Origin: Bacteroidota bacterium
GTDB taxonomy: Bacteria; Bacteroidota; Bacteroidia; Chitinophagales; LD1
Length of the DNA: 64,000 nt
Reading direction: 5' to 3'
Assembly: GCA_018267385.1 (NCBI GenBank)
Contig: JAFDYN010000009.1
Location: forward strand, 161,959-225,958
The number at the start of each line of letters is the position of its first letter. Position 1 is the stretch's first letter. Below, piece by piece: positions 54,375 through 62,457 of this stretch. The translations under genes and the position numbers were made by a program. The notes beneath the pieces were generated by a model, which was given only the letters and a program-made list of their open reading frames with translations, was not told where the DNA came from and did not search any database.

Positions 54375-54488
54375 TTACTTCTTTTCCAGGGCGTCCAGCC
54401 GCTTCTTTAGATCCTCATTTTCTTTCTTCGGTTCATCGATCATCTTCTGCTGCTTCTGTGTACACCTATCAGTACAGTAGTGATCGCG
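54375..54488 (-). pseudogene. Remnant of the C-terminal tail of a minus-strand gene
   Basis: On the minus strand 37 sense codons end at TAA (54377-54375) and read DHYCTDRCTQKQQKMIDEPK followed by a heptad-like Lys/Glu/Leu tail ending LEKK. An in-frame TAA lies directly upstream (54491-54489), and no start codon precedes the internal Met (54443), so no complete gene exists. The QQKM-I-D-E-x-K-K-E-N-E-x-L-K-K-R-L-x-A-L-E-K-K pattern is typical of coiled-coil ends of tail-fibre/S74-type proteins in Bacteroidota; a proline sits where a leucine would be expected. The minus-strand terminator beyond it survives. A 22-residue real peptide from the Met is possible but unlikely. Confidence 0.5.
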
Positions 54489-54543
54489 TTATAATTTAAC
54501 GTCTTGAATCTGATTATCACCAGAAAAGGGTATACACTTGATC

Positions 54544-54565
54544 AAAAATCACCTCAATTGTGATT
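54544..54565 (-). terminator. Weak terminator after the 262-residue secreted protein gene
   Basis: On the minus strand AATCAC and GTGATT form a 6-bp stem around a 7-nt loop followed by T5. It starts 2 bp after the stop codon at 54567. Confidence 0.55.
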
Positions 54566-54566
54566 T

Positions 54567-55355
54567 CTATTTAGCAGCTGGTTCCTCTTTCAGCTTAAAG
54601 GTTCTCTCTACACCATTGAAAGCGCAAGGCACCGGTTTGCCACTTTTGTCCAGGAGTTCCAGTTTCACCCTGTTATCTCCCATTGGCAGACCTTCCATAA
54701 AGTACGGTTCCCACTTGTGCAGCATAAACTCATTACCATTGATGGTAGCCCGCACCTTGTAACCCTTGGTAGAAAGCTCACAATTGACCAGGTAAAAATC
54801 CAGCATCACTTTTTCAGTTTCCTTCTTTCCCACATATTCACCCTTCGGCCGGCTGTAAAATATCTGTGGCGCCTTGGCATCAAACTGATCGATCCCCTTT
54901 TTCCCCGCATCAAACTCTTTTACTACAAAAGCATTTTTTTCCTTCAGGCTCTCATGATAGGACCGCGAGAGAAATGCGAGCAGTACATGATGACCGGGCT
55001 TGAGGCTGGTCGTGACATCCGGCGCATAAGAGGCGGTGTAAGGCTGATTGTCCAGGATGAAATGGATGTGCTGGCCTTTGGCAGAGTTAGCGCACATTTT
55101 CTGATCGGCATCGGGGGTCTGAGCGCCCAGAGTATAGTTCTCCACCTTAAATTTAAACTCTGCCTTACCTGTATCGATCACGTCCTTGCCGGCAAAGAGA
55201 TTATTATCCAGCGCCAGCTTTGCATCCAGAAAAGTTTTAGGATTATCTAGACCGGTCAGTTTGATTCCACCCTTTTCTGCGGTGAAGTTGCTCGATTGGG
55301 CTGCAAGCCCCAGGCTCAGCAGGGAGGTACATAGAAGTGTTGCGATGTGCTTCAT
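54567..55355 (-). CDS. Secreted protein, 'phosphopeptide-binding'-type annotation family
   Basis: The 262-residue product has a signal peptide (about 1-20, ending LAAQ). The body contains strands such as AEFKFKVENYTLGAQTPDADQKMCANSAKGQHIHFILDNQPY, then LKPGHHVLLAFLSRSYHESLK, and a late VMLDFYLVNCELSTKGYKVRATINGNEF. The His-rich HIHFILD and GHHVLLAF parts resemble metal-site-bearing cupredoxin-like or CHRD-like folds. Homologues in Bacteroidota are sometimes labelled phosphopeptide-binding proteins; I cannot confirm that function. It is monocistronic. Confidence 0.7.
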   Translation of the reverse strand: MKHIATLLCTSLLSLGLAAQSSNFTAEKGGIKLTGLDNPKTFLDAKLALDNNLFAGKDVIDTGKAEFKFKVENYTLGAQTPDADQKMCANSAKGQHIHFILDNQPYTASYAPDVTTSLKPGHHVLLAFLSRSYHESLKEKNAFVVKEFDAGKKGIDQFDAKAPQIFYSRPKGEYVGKKETEKVMLDFYLVNCELSTKGYKVRATINGNEFMLHKWEPYFMEGLPMGDNRVKLELLDKSGKPVPCAFNGVERTFKLKEEPAAK

Positions 55356-55471
55356 TTGATTGCCATTTATCTTTCACAAAAGTAACCAACCCTTCTTATA
55401 ATCGGGACGATAATATTCAAACATGGCGCCATTATCCGTCACATATTGCCCATTCATAGATTTTTGCCGAC

Positions 55472-55501
55472 TTTGGTACGGTCAATCCGCCATTAATTTT
55501 G
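55472..55501 (+). promoter_or_regulatory. Consensus Bacteroidota promoter before the flippase
   Basis: TTTG at 55472-55475 and TAATTTTG at 55494-55501 are separated by 18 bp, an exact match to TTTG-N17-23-TAnnTTTG. The -7 box covers the TTG codon at 55499, so either that TTG is not the start or the match is accidental. Confidence 0.5.
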
Positions 55502-56770
55502 ATCAATAAGCTCAAATCCCTGCTTCGCCCTTCCACCTTGTCCAGCCTGCAGCTTTTCCAGCTCACGCGGTATAGTGGATTTGTACTGATAGGCATCACC
55601 TTTGCGAAACTAGGTCTACCCAAGGAGCAGATCGGGCACTTTGAGTCGTTTCTGTGGCTCATGGGGCTTTTTAGCTTCTTCTGGATAGCCGGGCTGATGA
55701 ATTCCATGCTGGCCATCTATCCCGGTCACACGCCGGAGGGCAAGAGGAAACTCCTGTTTGCCACCTTTAGCCTGATAGTCATGCTCAGCCTGGTGGCAGG
55801 AGCAGTACAGATCGTGACGGGCGGCACGATATTCGGCTTGGCTTATCTCCTCTTCAATAATGCAGCCTACGTAGTAGAGTACATTCTCTTTTTGTCTGAC
55901 AGGCGCCGCCAGCTCATTATCTATGGTATCAGCATGGCACTGGTCCAGTTTCTGCTATGCGTGATACCCATATATGTATATGGAGATATCCGATTCTCTA
56001 TATATGGACTGATAATAGTAGCCATTATCAAGTTCATCTATGTAGTGTGGCTGCTTCGCCGGCATACTATTACGCGCTATGAGCGGGCGAGAGTGCAGGA
56101 GCTCTTTATTGCATCTCTGCCGCTGATGATCAGCTTTTTTGTAAATGGTTCAGCAGAGTACATAGATGGCAGTGTGGTAAAACACTATTTCACCCTGGCC
56201 GACTTTAGTGTCTTCCGGTACGGCTCGCGGGAATTTCCGCTGTTCACCATATTGGCGGCTACACTGAGTATGAGCATGATACCCAGGGTGTCAGAGGATC
56301 TCAAAGCCGGTATGGAGGCTATCCGCCGCGAATCCCTCCGGTACATGCACTTCTTCTTCCCCATGGCCATTATATTTATTCTGAGTGGCCCATGGTTGTT
56401 TTCTATATTCTTCTCTCCTCAGTTTGCTATGAGTGGGCGCATTTTTTCCGCATTGATGCTATTGACTATACCCAGGCTGCTTTTTCCTCAGACTATCCTC
56501 ACAGCTCTCCGTGAAAACCGCATCATATTATACTGCGCCATTTCTGAGATGCTTGTCAATATAATAGCCAGCATTGCGTTTGCCAGATATTTTGGTCTGA
56601 TCGGGGTGGCTTATGGCACTTTGGTGGCTTTTGTGATGGAAAAAATACTCATGGCCATCGTACTGTATAGTAAACACGGGATTATTTTTACGCGCTACGT
56701 CGATCTCGCCCCCTTTTCAATTTACAGCGTAATCACCTGTATATCATACGCTTTATCACTGTATCTGTAG
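55499..56770 (+). CDS. Polysaccharide biosynthesis flippase (MOP/Wzx-like)
   Basis: This integral membrane protein of about 423 residues with 12 or so helices is of the Wzx/MATE-like exporter superfamily, which moves lipid-linked sugars across the inner membrane. Family cues are TRYSGFVLIGITFAKLGLPKEQIGHFESFLWL, LPLMISFFVNGSAEYIDGSVV, and PMAIIFILSGPWLFSIFFSPQFAMSGRIFSALML. The start is uncertain: no ATG lies before residue 50. TTG at 55499 sits inside a promoter match, and TTG at 55538 would remove 13 residues while keeping the first helix. No glycosyltransferases are adjacent. Confidence 0.85.
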   Translation: MINKLKSLLRPSTLSSLQLFQLTRYSGFVLIGITFAKLGLPKEQIGHFESFLWLMGLFSFFWIAGLMNSMLAIYPGHTPEGKRKLLFATFSLIVMLSLVAGAVQIVTGGTIFGLAYLLFNNAAYVVEYILFLSDRRRQLIIYGISMALVQFLLCVIPIYVYGDIRFSIYGLIIVAIIKFIYVVWLLRRHTITRYERARVQELFIASLPLMISFFVNGSAEYIDGSVVKHYFTLADFSVFRYGSREFPLFTILAATLSMSMIPRVSEDLKAGMEAIRRESLRYMHFFFPMAIIFILSGPWLFSIFFSPQFAMSGRIFSALMLLTIPRLLFPQTILTALRENRIILYCAISEMLVNIIASIAFARYFGLIGVAYGTLVAFVMEKILMAIVLYSKHGIIFTRYVDLAPFSIYSVITCISYALSLYL

Positions 56771-56880
56771 CAGTATGCGGTAAGGGGGCAGTCGTTTTCT
56801 TATACTTTCTTCCACTTTTTTTCGATCAGGCGAAACTATTTCCGGTGGCTACCGTAAAAGAAAGCATAAAACGCTTGCAA

Positions 56881-57483
56881 ATGAAAAAGATCAACACTAA
56901 CACCCTGAAAAACCTGATCACCCTTGCAGCAGTTATCTTCGCAATAAACCTCACAGCATCCGCTAAAACATATGTAGCTATCAACTCTGGCAAATGGTCA
57001 GATGCAGCTACCTGGGAAAACGGCGCTCCCGGCAATGAGATCAAGGCCGATGATGAAGTGATCGTAAAGAATCACATCACTATGAACACTGACGTGACAG
57101 TGAAAGGCAAACTGACCATCGAAAAAGGTAAGACTATGATGAGCAATAAGAACCTCTTCGTAGCAGCCAGCGGCCAGGTAGTAAACAACGGCAACATCAC
57201 AGTAAAGAGGATCGTAAACGAAGGCTCTATAGCAAACAACTCTATGCTCGAGTCTATGAACGAAATGGAAAACAAAGGCCTCCTCGCCAATAACTCTAAC
57301 ATGGTAGCCGGTACAAACATCCTCAACTTTGGTGGCAATGTGACTGGTAACAAAGGTACTTACTTCGCTAACGGCACAGTGATCTCTACAGGTGATGCTA
57401 AGTTTGGCTCTGATGTAAAAATCTACGCTAACCCTGAGCAATCTGGCGCCGCAGCAGCTGACCTCGGTGATGACGACAAATAA
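56881..57483 (+). CDS. Secreted beta-helix-like protein with G8-type start
   Basis: From the ATG at 56881 the protein has 200 residues with a signal peptide (about 1-28, ending ASA). The mature start reads SGKWSDAATWENGAPGNEI, the pattern of G8-like domains that precede right-handed beta-helices. Short repeated strands (VTVKGKLTIEKGK, VVNNGNITVKRIVNEGSI, NFGGNVTGNKGTYFANGTVI) suggest a small beta-helix. It ends with an acidic tail, ADLGDDDK. Codon use favours AAC, ATC and CTC far more than neighbouring genes, which suggests high expression. There is no T9SS domain; function unknown. Confidence 0.75.
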   Translation: MKKINTNTLKNLITLAAVIFAINLTASAKTYVAINSGKWSDAATWENGAPGNEIKADDEVIVKNHITMNTDVTVKGKLTIEKGKTMMSNKNLFVAASGQVVNNGNITVKRIVNEGSIANNSMLESMNEMENKGLLANNSNMVAGTNILNFGGNVTGNKGTYFANGTVISTGDAKFGSDVKIYANPEQSGAAAADLGDDDK

Positions 57484-57574
57484 ATAAGAAACGGACTACT
57501 TGCCTCGGGCAAATTGATAAGCGAGCTAATGCAGCTATCAGACTAGGAATAAGGGTTCGGGTTTTAATAATGAA

Positions 57575-57599
57575 AGATCGGTCGAAAGGCCGATCTTTT
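57575..57599 (+). terminator. Intrinsic terminator after the G8-like gene
   Basis: A 7-bp stem (AGATCGG / CCGATCT) around an 8-nt loop is followed by T4. It lies about 90 bp after the stop codon. Confidence 0.75.
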
Positions 57600-57630
57600 C
57601 ATGTTTTCTAAAGTCTCTGCTCTGCCAGGA

Positions 57631-58398
57631 TCACAGGCCGAACTTCTGCCTTACCAGTTTGTCAAAGAGTTTGGCAGACTGCATATCCCCTTTCCATTGA
57701 TATTTTGGTAGCAGCTCCGTTTTGATGTACTCAAAAGCTGCCTCTATGGTCGGACTTTCATTGATCCGGCGGATAGCGGTTTGAAAGGCCTGGCTATCTC
57801 CACCGAATAGTTCACTGGTCAGTACATGCTTCCGATTGAGGTCGAGCAGACTATTAAGGTCAGTCCCGGCAATGCGGTCATTGAGCGCACGCTTCTTCTC
57901 CCCACCTGCCATCGTATTGAGAGAGCGCTCCTCCCCTGTGAATACTTCATTCAATGAAGCGGGCTTTGGACCACGCACGGGTGCGCCCTCATGATAGTGT
58001 ATCCGGCGCGTCTCCAGCTGTACCGGCTCCTCTATTATCTGCTCTTTTATGATCGGCGTTTGCACTTCAGCAACAGGAGTCACCTCCACCACAGGTGGTG
58101 CCTGTATACTCTGCACTACTGGCTCATCTTGTATAAACTCTATGACGGGCCTGGTGGCCTCTACCACAGCAGGCTCTTGCCTCGGAGCGGTAGATTCTGC
58201 CACTGTCTTCTCCACCTGCGGAGTCTGTGTGACAGGGCTTATCGCCTGTTCCTTTTCAGTGGATTGTCCCTCTTTTACCAGTAGATATAATTGCCGCAGG
58301 TCAGCCAGCAGGATGTCTCGCTCTAATTCACTGAGCGCACCACTTTCCAACTGTTGGGAATACTCTTTTATGCGACTGGCTAACGTCCTGATATCCAT
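57631..58398 (-). CDS. Conserved cytoplasmic protein with a variable Pro/Val/Glu-rich linker
   Basis: The 255-residue product has a helical N-terminus (about 1-45), a long low-complexity linker rich in Pro, Val, Glu, Thr and Gln (about 46-130), and a conserved helical C-terminus (about 160-255; DRIAGTDLNSLLDLNRKHVLTSELFGGDSQAFQTAIRRINE). The C-terminal part, with its LNDxI...DLN.K..FxxELF pattern, is shared by many Bacteroidota proteins of unknown function. No signal peptide or enzyme motif is present. It is divergent from thymidine kinase. Confidence 0.8.
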   Translation of the reverse strand: MDIRTLASRIKEYSQQLESGALSELERDILLADLRQLYLLVKEGQSTEKEQAISPVTQTPQVEKTVAESTAPRQEPAVVEATRPVIEFIQDEPVVQSIQAPPVVEVTPVAEVQTPIIKEQIIEEPVQLETRRIHYHEGAPVRGPKPASLNEVFTGEERSLNTMAGGEKKRALNDRIAGTDLNSLLDLNRKHVLTSELFGGDSQAFQTAIRRINESPTIEAAFEYIKTELLPKYQWKGDMQSAKLFDKLVRQKFGL

Positions 58399-58494
58399 TT
58401 CTGCGGTGTTATTTGTACAAAGCTACGTCTGTTGCTCTATACACTAAAATGAATATCTTCACCTTTTAGTATCTACTGTGCAAATTATTAGAAA

Positions 58495-59070
58495 ATGTTC
58501 ATAGAGCCTGGCAAAAACAGGGACGGAAAGGGATGGATAGAGGTCGTGTGCGGCTCCATGTTTAGCGGCAAGACGGAGGAGCTGATCCGCCGTATGAAGC
58601 GCGCCCAGATAGCCAATCAAACGGTAGAGATATTCAAACCGGCCATAGATGTGCGCTATGATGACATCATGGTAGTGAGCCATGATGCCAATAAGATCCG
58701 CTCCACGCCAGTCACCCACTCTGACAATATCCTGCTGATGTCTACCAATATAGATGTGGTGGGGATAGATGAAGCACAATTTATGGATGCCGAGCTCCCG
58801 TCGGTCTGCGAGAAACTGGCTCAAGGCGGTACTCGTGTGATCATTGCAGGGCTGGATATGGATTTTGAGGGCAAACCATTCGGCCCCATGCCCGCCCTTC
58901 TGAGCATAGCAGACTACATCACTAAAGTACACGCCATCTGCGTGAAATGCGGCGAGATAGCCCACTTCTCCTATCGCACTGTGGCTGATACGTCTAAGGT
59001 GCTGCTGGGGGAAAAAGATAGCTACGAGCCACGCTGCCGTAGCTGCTACTACAAAGGTCCGCTGGCCTGA
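58495..59070 (+). CDS. tdk: Thymidine kinase
   Basis: Tdk phosphorylates thymidine to dTMP with ATP for nucleoside salvage. It has 191 residues, the usual size for type II bacterial enzymes. The P-loop is [15 protein letters not shown], the Walker B-like segment IDEAQF follows, and the lasso-domain zinc cysteines lie in [14 protein letters not shown] and [17 protein letters not shown] box at 58454-58461 may be its -7 element. Confidence 0.97.
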   Translation: MFIEPGKNRDGKGWIEVVCGSMFSGKTEELIRRMKRAQIANQTVEIFKPAIDVRYDDIMVVSHDANKIRSTPVTHSDNILLMSTNIDVVGIDEAQFMDAELPSVCEKLAQGGTRVIIAGLDMDFEGKPFGPMPALLSIADYITKVHAICVKCGEIAHFSYRTVADTSKVLLGEKDSYEPRCRSCYYKGPLA

Positions 59071-59077
59071 GAATGAT

Positions 59078-60457
59078 CTATTTCTTGTATCTGTGCAGGC
59101 TCTTCTGCATGATCACATCCGAGAAGTTCCTGAAATCATTGACCGTTTTCTCCAGGTGCAGTTTCTTCTCTCCTCCTAGTTTGAGCTCCTGTATCGGATC
59201 TATTCCTGCGCCCATAAGATTAAAAGTAGGCTCTATGCTACCGGTCGCTACCGGTGCATACATCCACTCATTGCCACGCAATACGTAGCGGTCATTACCT
59301 TCTATGAAGCAGAACTGGTTGTATTTATACTGGTCCATCGTCTTTCCTTCATTATTGTACCAGTAGCTCTGCAGCATAGGCATCGTCACCGGTGTTTCCT
59401 CAAAGAGATTGCCATTCTGCTTTTCGCAGCCCGCAGCCTCCAGTATAGACTGATAGATAAAACGCGAACTCACATTGTGACGCAAGGTCTGGGCAGGAGT
59501 GTGATCATGCCCCATCCAGAAAAGCGGCACCCTGTTGCCCGCGTCAGTTACATTATTGAAATGATACTGCCAGCCTTGATCGCCAAAATTCTCTCCATGG
59601 TCCGAGCAGAAGACGATCAGATTGTCCTGATCACGGTGTATTTCCTCTATAAACTCATCCACATGGCTGCGTACCATCAGCCAGGCACGGCGCTGGCGCT
59701 CTTTGAATAGCTCCAGCATATCATCCGCTATGGTCTGCTTGCCCGTTTTCATAAAGGTCTGGGACAGCAGGTGATAAAAGGTGTACCATTCACGGGCCTT
59801 GCCGTAGATAGACTTGCTGAGCAGCTCAAACGTATCATTCACATGATAGGGATAGTGCGTCTCCATCATGTTGAGAAAGAAGAAATTGCTCTGGCCGTTA
59901 TCATTATTGGCCTTCATGAGCTCCTTCGTCTTGGCAAAAAGATCAGTACAGGTTTTTTGCGCCCATACCAGGCCTTGTGACAGATCTTCAGATAGTTCGC
60001 TGAATATTTCGTCATTAGGCTTCATTACCATGCGGCGTATGCGCGGCCTGTTGAGCATGAGCACCAGGCGCAGCAGCATGGGGTGGCGGCTATCCACATA
60101 GTTCCATATCTTATAGAGCTCGTCAAAATCCTTCGAGAGGTTAAACACCTCAGTGGTCACGCTATTGGCAGTCACCATGATCGGCTTGTAGCCCTGCCCT
60201 TTCAGCCTGCCGGCCAGAGATGGTATTTCGTCCTGAAACCTCCGCGAATGGGTATTGGTACCATGCTCATGCGGCATCAGGCCTGAGAAAAGGCTGGAGG
60301 TAGCTGGCAGGGTCCAGCAGGCTGCGGAGCGTGCATTGGAGAATTGGATACCATTCTCCTGCATATATTTAACCCCGGCCTCACCGTCACGGTATACTGT
60401 ATCGTACCGGAGGCTGTCTGAGACCAGCAGGATGATATTTTTAGGACGAGAGGCCAT
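59078..60457 (-). CDS. Alkaline-phosphatase-superfamily hydrolase (sulfatase-like, threonine active site)
   Basis: The 459-residue protein lacks a signal peptide. It has the metal-site start NIILLVSDSLRYDTV and a late DHGENFGDQGW, as in sulfatases and phosphoglycerol/phosphoethanolamine transferases. The active-site segment reads CWTLPATSSLFSG, which aligns Thr49 with the Cys/Ser that is converted to formylglycine in true sulfatases, and Thr53 with their Arg. It therefore lacks the C/S-x-P-x-R motif and should not be a formylglycine sulfatase. A threonine-nucleophile phosphohydrolase or transferase is more likely. It is convergent with tdk and divergent from the sirtuin. Confidence 0.85.
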   Translation of the reverse strand: MASRPKNIILLVSDSLRYDTVYRDGEAGVKYMQENGIQFSNARSAACWTLPATSSLFSGLMPHEHGTNTHSRRFQDEIPSLAGRLKGQGYKPIMVTANSVTTEVFNLSKDFDELYKIWNYVDSRHPMLLRLVLMLNRPRIRRMVMKPNDEIFSELSEDLSQGLVWAQKTCTDLFAKTKELMKANNDNGQSNFFFLNMMETHYPYHVNDTFELLSKSIYGKAREWYTFYHLLSQTFMKTGKQTIADDMLELFKERQRRAWLMVRSHVDEFIEEIHRDQDNLIVFCSDHGENFGDQGWQYHFNNVTDAGNRVPLFWMGHDHTPAQTLRHNVSSRFIYQSILEAAGCEKQNGNLFEETPVTMPMLQSYWYNNEGKTMDQYKYNQFCFIEGNDRYVLRGNEWMYAPVATGSIEPTFNLMGAGIDPIQELKLGGEKKLHLEKTVNDFRNFSDVIMQKSLHRYKK

Positions 60458-60599
60458 GTTTAGCCCGCGAATCTATGATAATCACATTAATTTAACACCC
60501 CTTTCTCCGATTTCTTAACGACTTGCACTTTATAATCGGTCATCGGCTCTTATTCAGCGTGCAATCGGGCAGTATTTTCATTGTTCCTTGCCATTCAGC

Positions 60600-60606
60600 T
60601 ATTTTG
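60600..60606 (+). promoter_or_regulatory. Candidate -7 box of the sirtuin gene
   Basis: TATTTTG ends 5 nt before the ATG at 60612. A possible -33 TTG is 16 bp upstream (60581-60583), shorter than usual. Confidence 0.35.
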
Positions 60607-60611
60607 CAGCT

Positions 60612-61316
60612 ATGAAGCAGAAAATCGTAGTCCTGACCGGTGCCGGCATCAGTGCCGAGAGCGGCATACAAACTTTCCGGGGTCAGGACGGCCTCTGGGA
60701 GGGCCATCGTATAGAAGATGTAGCCTCGCCTGAGGGCTGGAGCAAAAATCGTGAACTAGTGCTGGATTTCTACAACAAGCGCCGCCGTCAGCTCCATGAT
60801 GTAGAGCCAAACGCAGGGCACAAAGCCCTCGTAGAGCTGGAGCAGAAATATGAGGTCACCATCATCACGCAGAATGTAGACGACCTCCACGAGCGCGCAG
60901 GCTCGTCAAACATTATCCATCTACATGGAGAGCTATTTAAGGTACGCAGTTCGCTGGATGAATTACTCGTGTACGAATGGCGCAAAGACCTGAATATCGA
61001 TGATAAATGCGAGCGTGGATCTCAATTGCGTCCCCATATCGTTTGGTTTGGCGAGATGGTGCCGATGATCGCAGTGGCACAAGAGGTAGCATCGCAGGCA
61101 GACATATTCATAGTGATAGGCACCTCTCTGGTAGTCTATCCGGCAGCAGGTCTGCTGCACTATGCACCACGGGACAGCCGGAAGTTTCTAATCGATCCTT
61201 TCGCAGACTCACTGGGTACATCAGGCGTACCTAATCTACGCACTATAGCAGCGCCGGCTACCCGGGGCGTACCTGACGTCGTTCGGCTACTGATGGACGA
61301 GGCGGACGGCCTTTGA
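60612..61316 (+). CDS. cobB: NAD-dependent protein deacylase (sirtuin, CobB-like)
   Basis: From the ATG at 60612 it has 234 residues. Sirtuins remove acyl groups from lysine using NAD. The NAD site GAGISAESGIQTFRG, the TQNVDDLHERAG motif and catalytic His105 in IHLHGE are present. Tyr54 and Arg57 (FYNKRRRQ) form the YxxR pair that in class III sirtuins (E. coli CobB, human SIRT5) favours succinyl- and malonyl-lysine. The usual four zinc-binding cysteines are missing: Cys133 is the only cysteine in the protein. The reduced zinc module is probably normal for this lineage. Nitronate monooxygenase follows 59 bp downstream. Confidence 0.93.
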   Translation: MKQKIVVLTGAGISAESGIQTFRGQDGLWEGHRIEDVASPEGWSKNRELVLDFYNKRRRQLHDVEPNAGHKALVELEQKYEVTIITQNVDDLHERAGSSNIIHLHGELFKVRSSLDELLVYEWRKDLNIDDKCERGSQLRPHIVWFGEMVPMIAVAQEVASQADIFIVIGTSLVVYPAAGLLHYAPRDSRKFLIDPFADSLGTSGVPNLRTIAAPATRGVPDVVRLLMDEADGL

Positions 61317-61339
61317 TAGCTGTCGTTGGCTTATATCTC

Positions 61340-61371
61340 TTTGGCACTTTACAGCTTATCTTCTATTTTCG
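61340..61371 (+). promoter_or_regulatory. Promoter of the nitronate monooxygenase gene
   Basis: TTTG at 61340-61343 and TATTTTCG at 61364-61371 are separated by 20 bp, fitting the Bacteroidota -33/-7 pattern. The box ends 4 nt before the ATG at 61376, so a leaderless mRNA is expected. Confidence 0.5.
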
Positions 61372-61375
61372 GTGT

Positions 61376-62332
61376 ATGCAAAAGATAGATACAGCGCTCA
61401 CCCGGATGCTCAATCTGGAGTACCCTATTATCATGGCACCTATGTTTCTGGTGTCTAACGCAAGGATGGTCATCGAGGCCTGCCGCTCCGGCATAGCGGG
61501 CTCCGTGCCGGCGCTCAACTATCGCTCTGACGCTGACTTCCGCAAAGCGCTCGACGAGATCAAGGCCGGCGTGGGCGATCGTGCCTATGGCATCAACCTG
61601 ATCGTCAATAAATCCAATATCCGCTTTGAGGAGCAGCTCAAGACCTGCATGGAATATAAAGTACCTTTCATCATCACCTCTCTCGGTAGCCCGCAGCGGA
61701 CCATAGAGGCCTGCAAGCCGCTTGGCATAAAGGTTTTCTGTGATGTGGTGGATGTAGCATACGCAAAGAAAGTAGAAGAACTCGGCGCTGACGCCGTGAT
61801 AGCAGTCAATAATGAAGCCGGTGGCCACGCCGGTGATATGAGCCCGGAGCAGTTGCTGCCCCTTCTGGTGAAAGCCTGCACCATACCCGTGATCTCTGCC
61901 GGCGGCGTAGGCAATAGGAAAGGACTGGATCGCATGCTGACGCTGGGCGCAGCAGGAGTATCTGTAGGCAGTCCTTTTATAGCCTCGCTGGAGGCACCCG
62001 TTTCCAATGAATACAAACAGGCTATCGTCGACTATGGCGAGGGTGATATCGTGCGGACGACCAAACTCTCAGGTACGCCTTGCACGGTGATCAATACGCC
62101 GTACGTGCAACAGCTCGGCCTGGATCAAAACTGGCTGGAGAAAATGCTCTCGCGCAATAAGAGCCTGAAGAAGTATGTCAAGATGCTGACCTTCTACAAA
62201 GGCATGAAAGCACTGGAGAAAGCTGCCTTCAGCGCTACCTATCAGTCCTACTGGTGCGCAGGCAAGTCTATCGAGCATGTCAATGCTATCAAACCTGTAT
62301 CGGAGATCACAAAGGGATTAGTAGAAGCCTGA
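61376..62332 (+). CDS. Nitronate monooxygenase
   Basis: This FMN enzyme oxidises alkyl nitronates such as propionate 3-nitronate. From the ATG at 61376 it has 318 residues. Hallmarks are LNLEYPIIMAPMFLVSNARM at the start, the FMN-binding INLIVNKSN and FIITSLGSP strands, NNEAGGHAGDMSPEQLLP with the conserved His of class I enzymes, and IPVISAGGVGN then GAAGVSVGSPFI. The open frame extends back to 61313 but that adds a non-conserved hydrophobic stretch and crosses the promoter. It may detoxify nitronates, or act on related substrates. Confidence 0.93.
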   Translation: MQKIDTALTRMLNLEYPIIMAPMFLVSNARMVIEACRSGIAGSVPALNYRSDADFRKALDEIKAGVGDRAYGINLIVNKSNIRFEEQLKTCMEYKVPFIITSLGSPQRTIEACKPLGIKVFCDVVDVAYAKKVEELGADAVIAVNNEAGGHAGDMSPEQLLPLLVKACTIPVISAGGVGNRKGLDRMLTLGAAGVSVGSPFIASLEAPVSNEYKQAIVDYGEGDIVRTTKLSGTPCTVINTPYVQQLGLDQNWLEKMLSRNKSLKKYVKMLTFYKGMKALEKAAFSATYQSYWCAGKSIEHVNAIKPVSEITKGLVEA

Positions 62333-62334
62333 TA

Positions 62335-62452
62335 GATTTCGGATTTTAGATTTGGGATTTCGGCAGTTTAGTCCGTTTCAGCATTTGCTACCCGATGCCT
62401 AAAATCACTCTATGCGTATCCTTACCGAAATCCGAAATCGTATATCCCAAAT
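62335..62452. repeat. Intergenic palindromic repeat element
   Basis: Two arms of about 28 bp flank a 60-bp centre. GATTTCGGATTT (62335-62346) is exactly inverted as AAATCCGAAATC (62428-62439), ATTTGGGAT (62350-62358) as ATCCCAAAT (62444-62452), and GGATTTCGG (62355-62363) as CCGAAATCC (62425-62433). It fills most of the 125-bp gap between two convergent genes. It could form a large hairpin or be a small mobile repeat remnant. Confidence 0.6.
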
Positions 62453-62457
62453 AAGGA

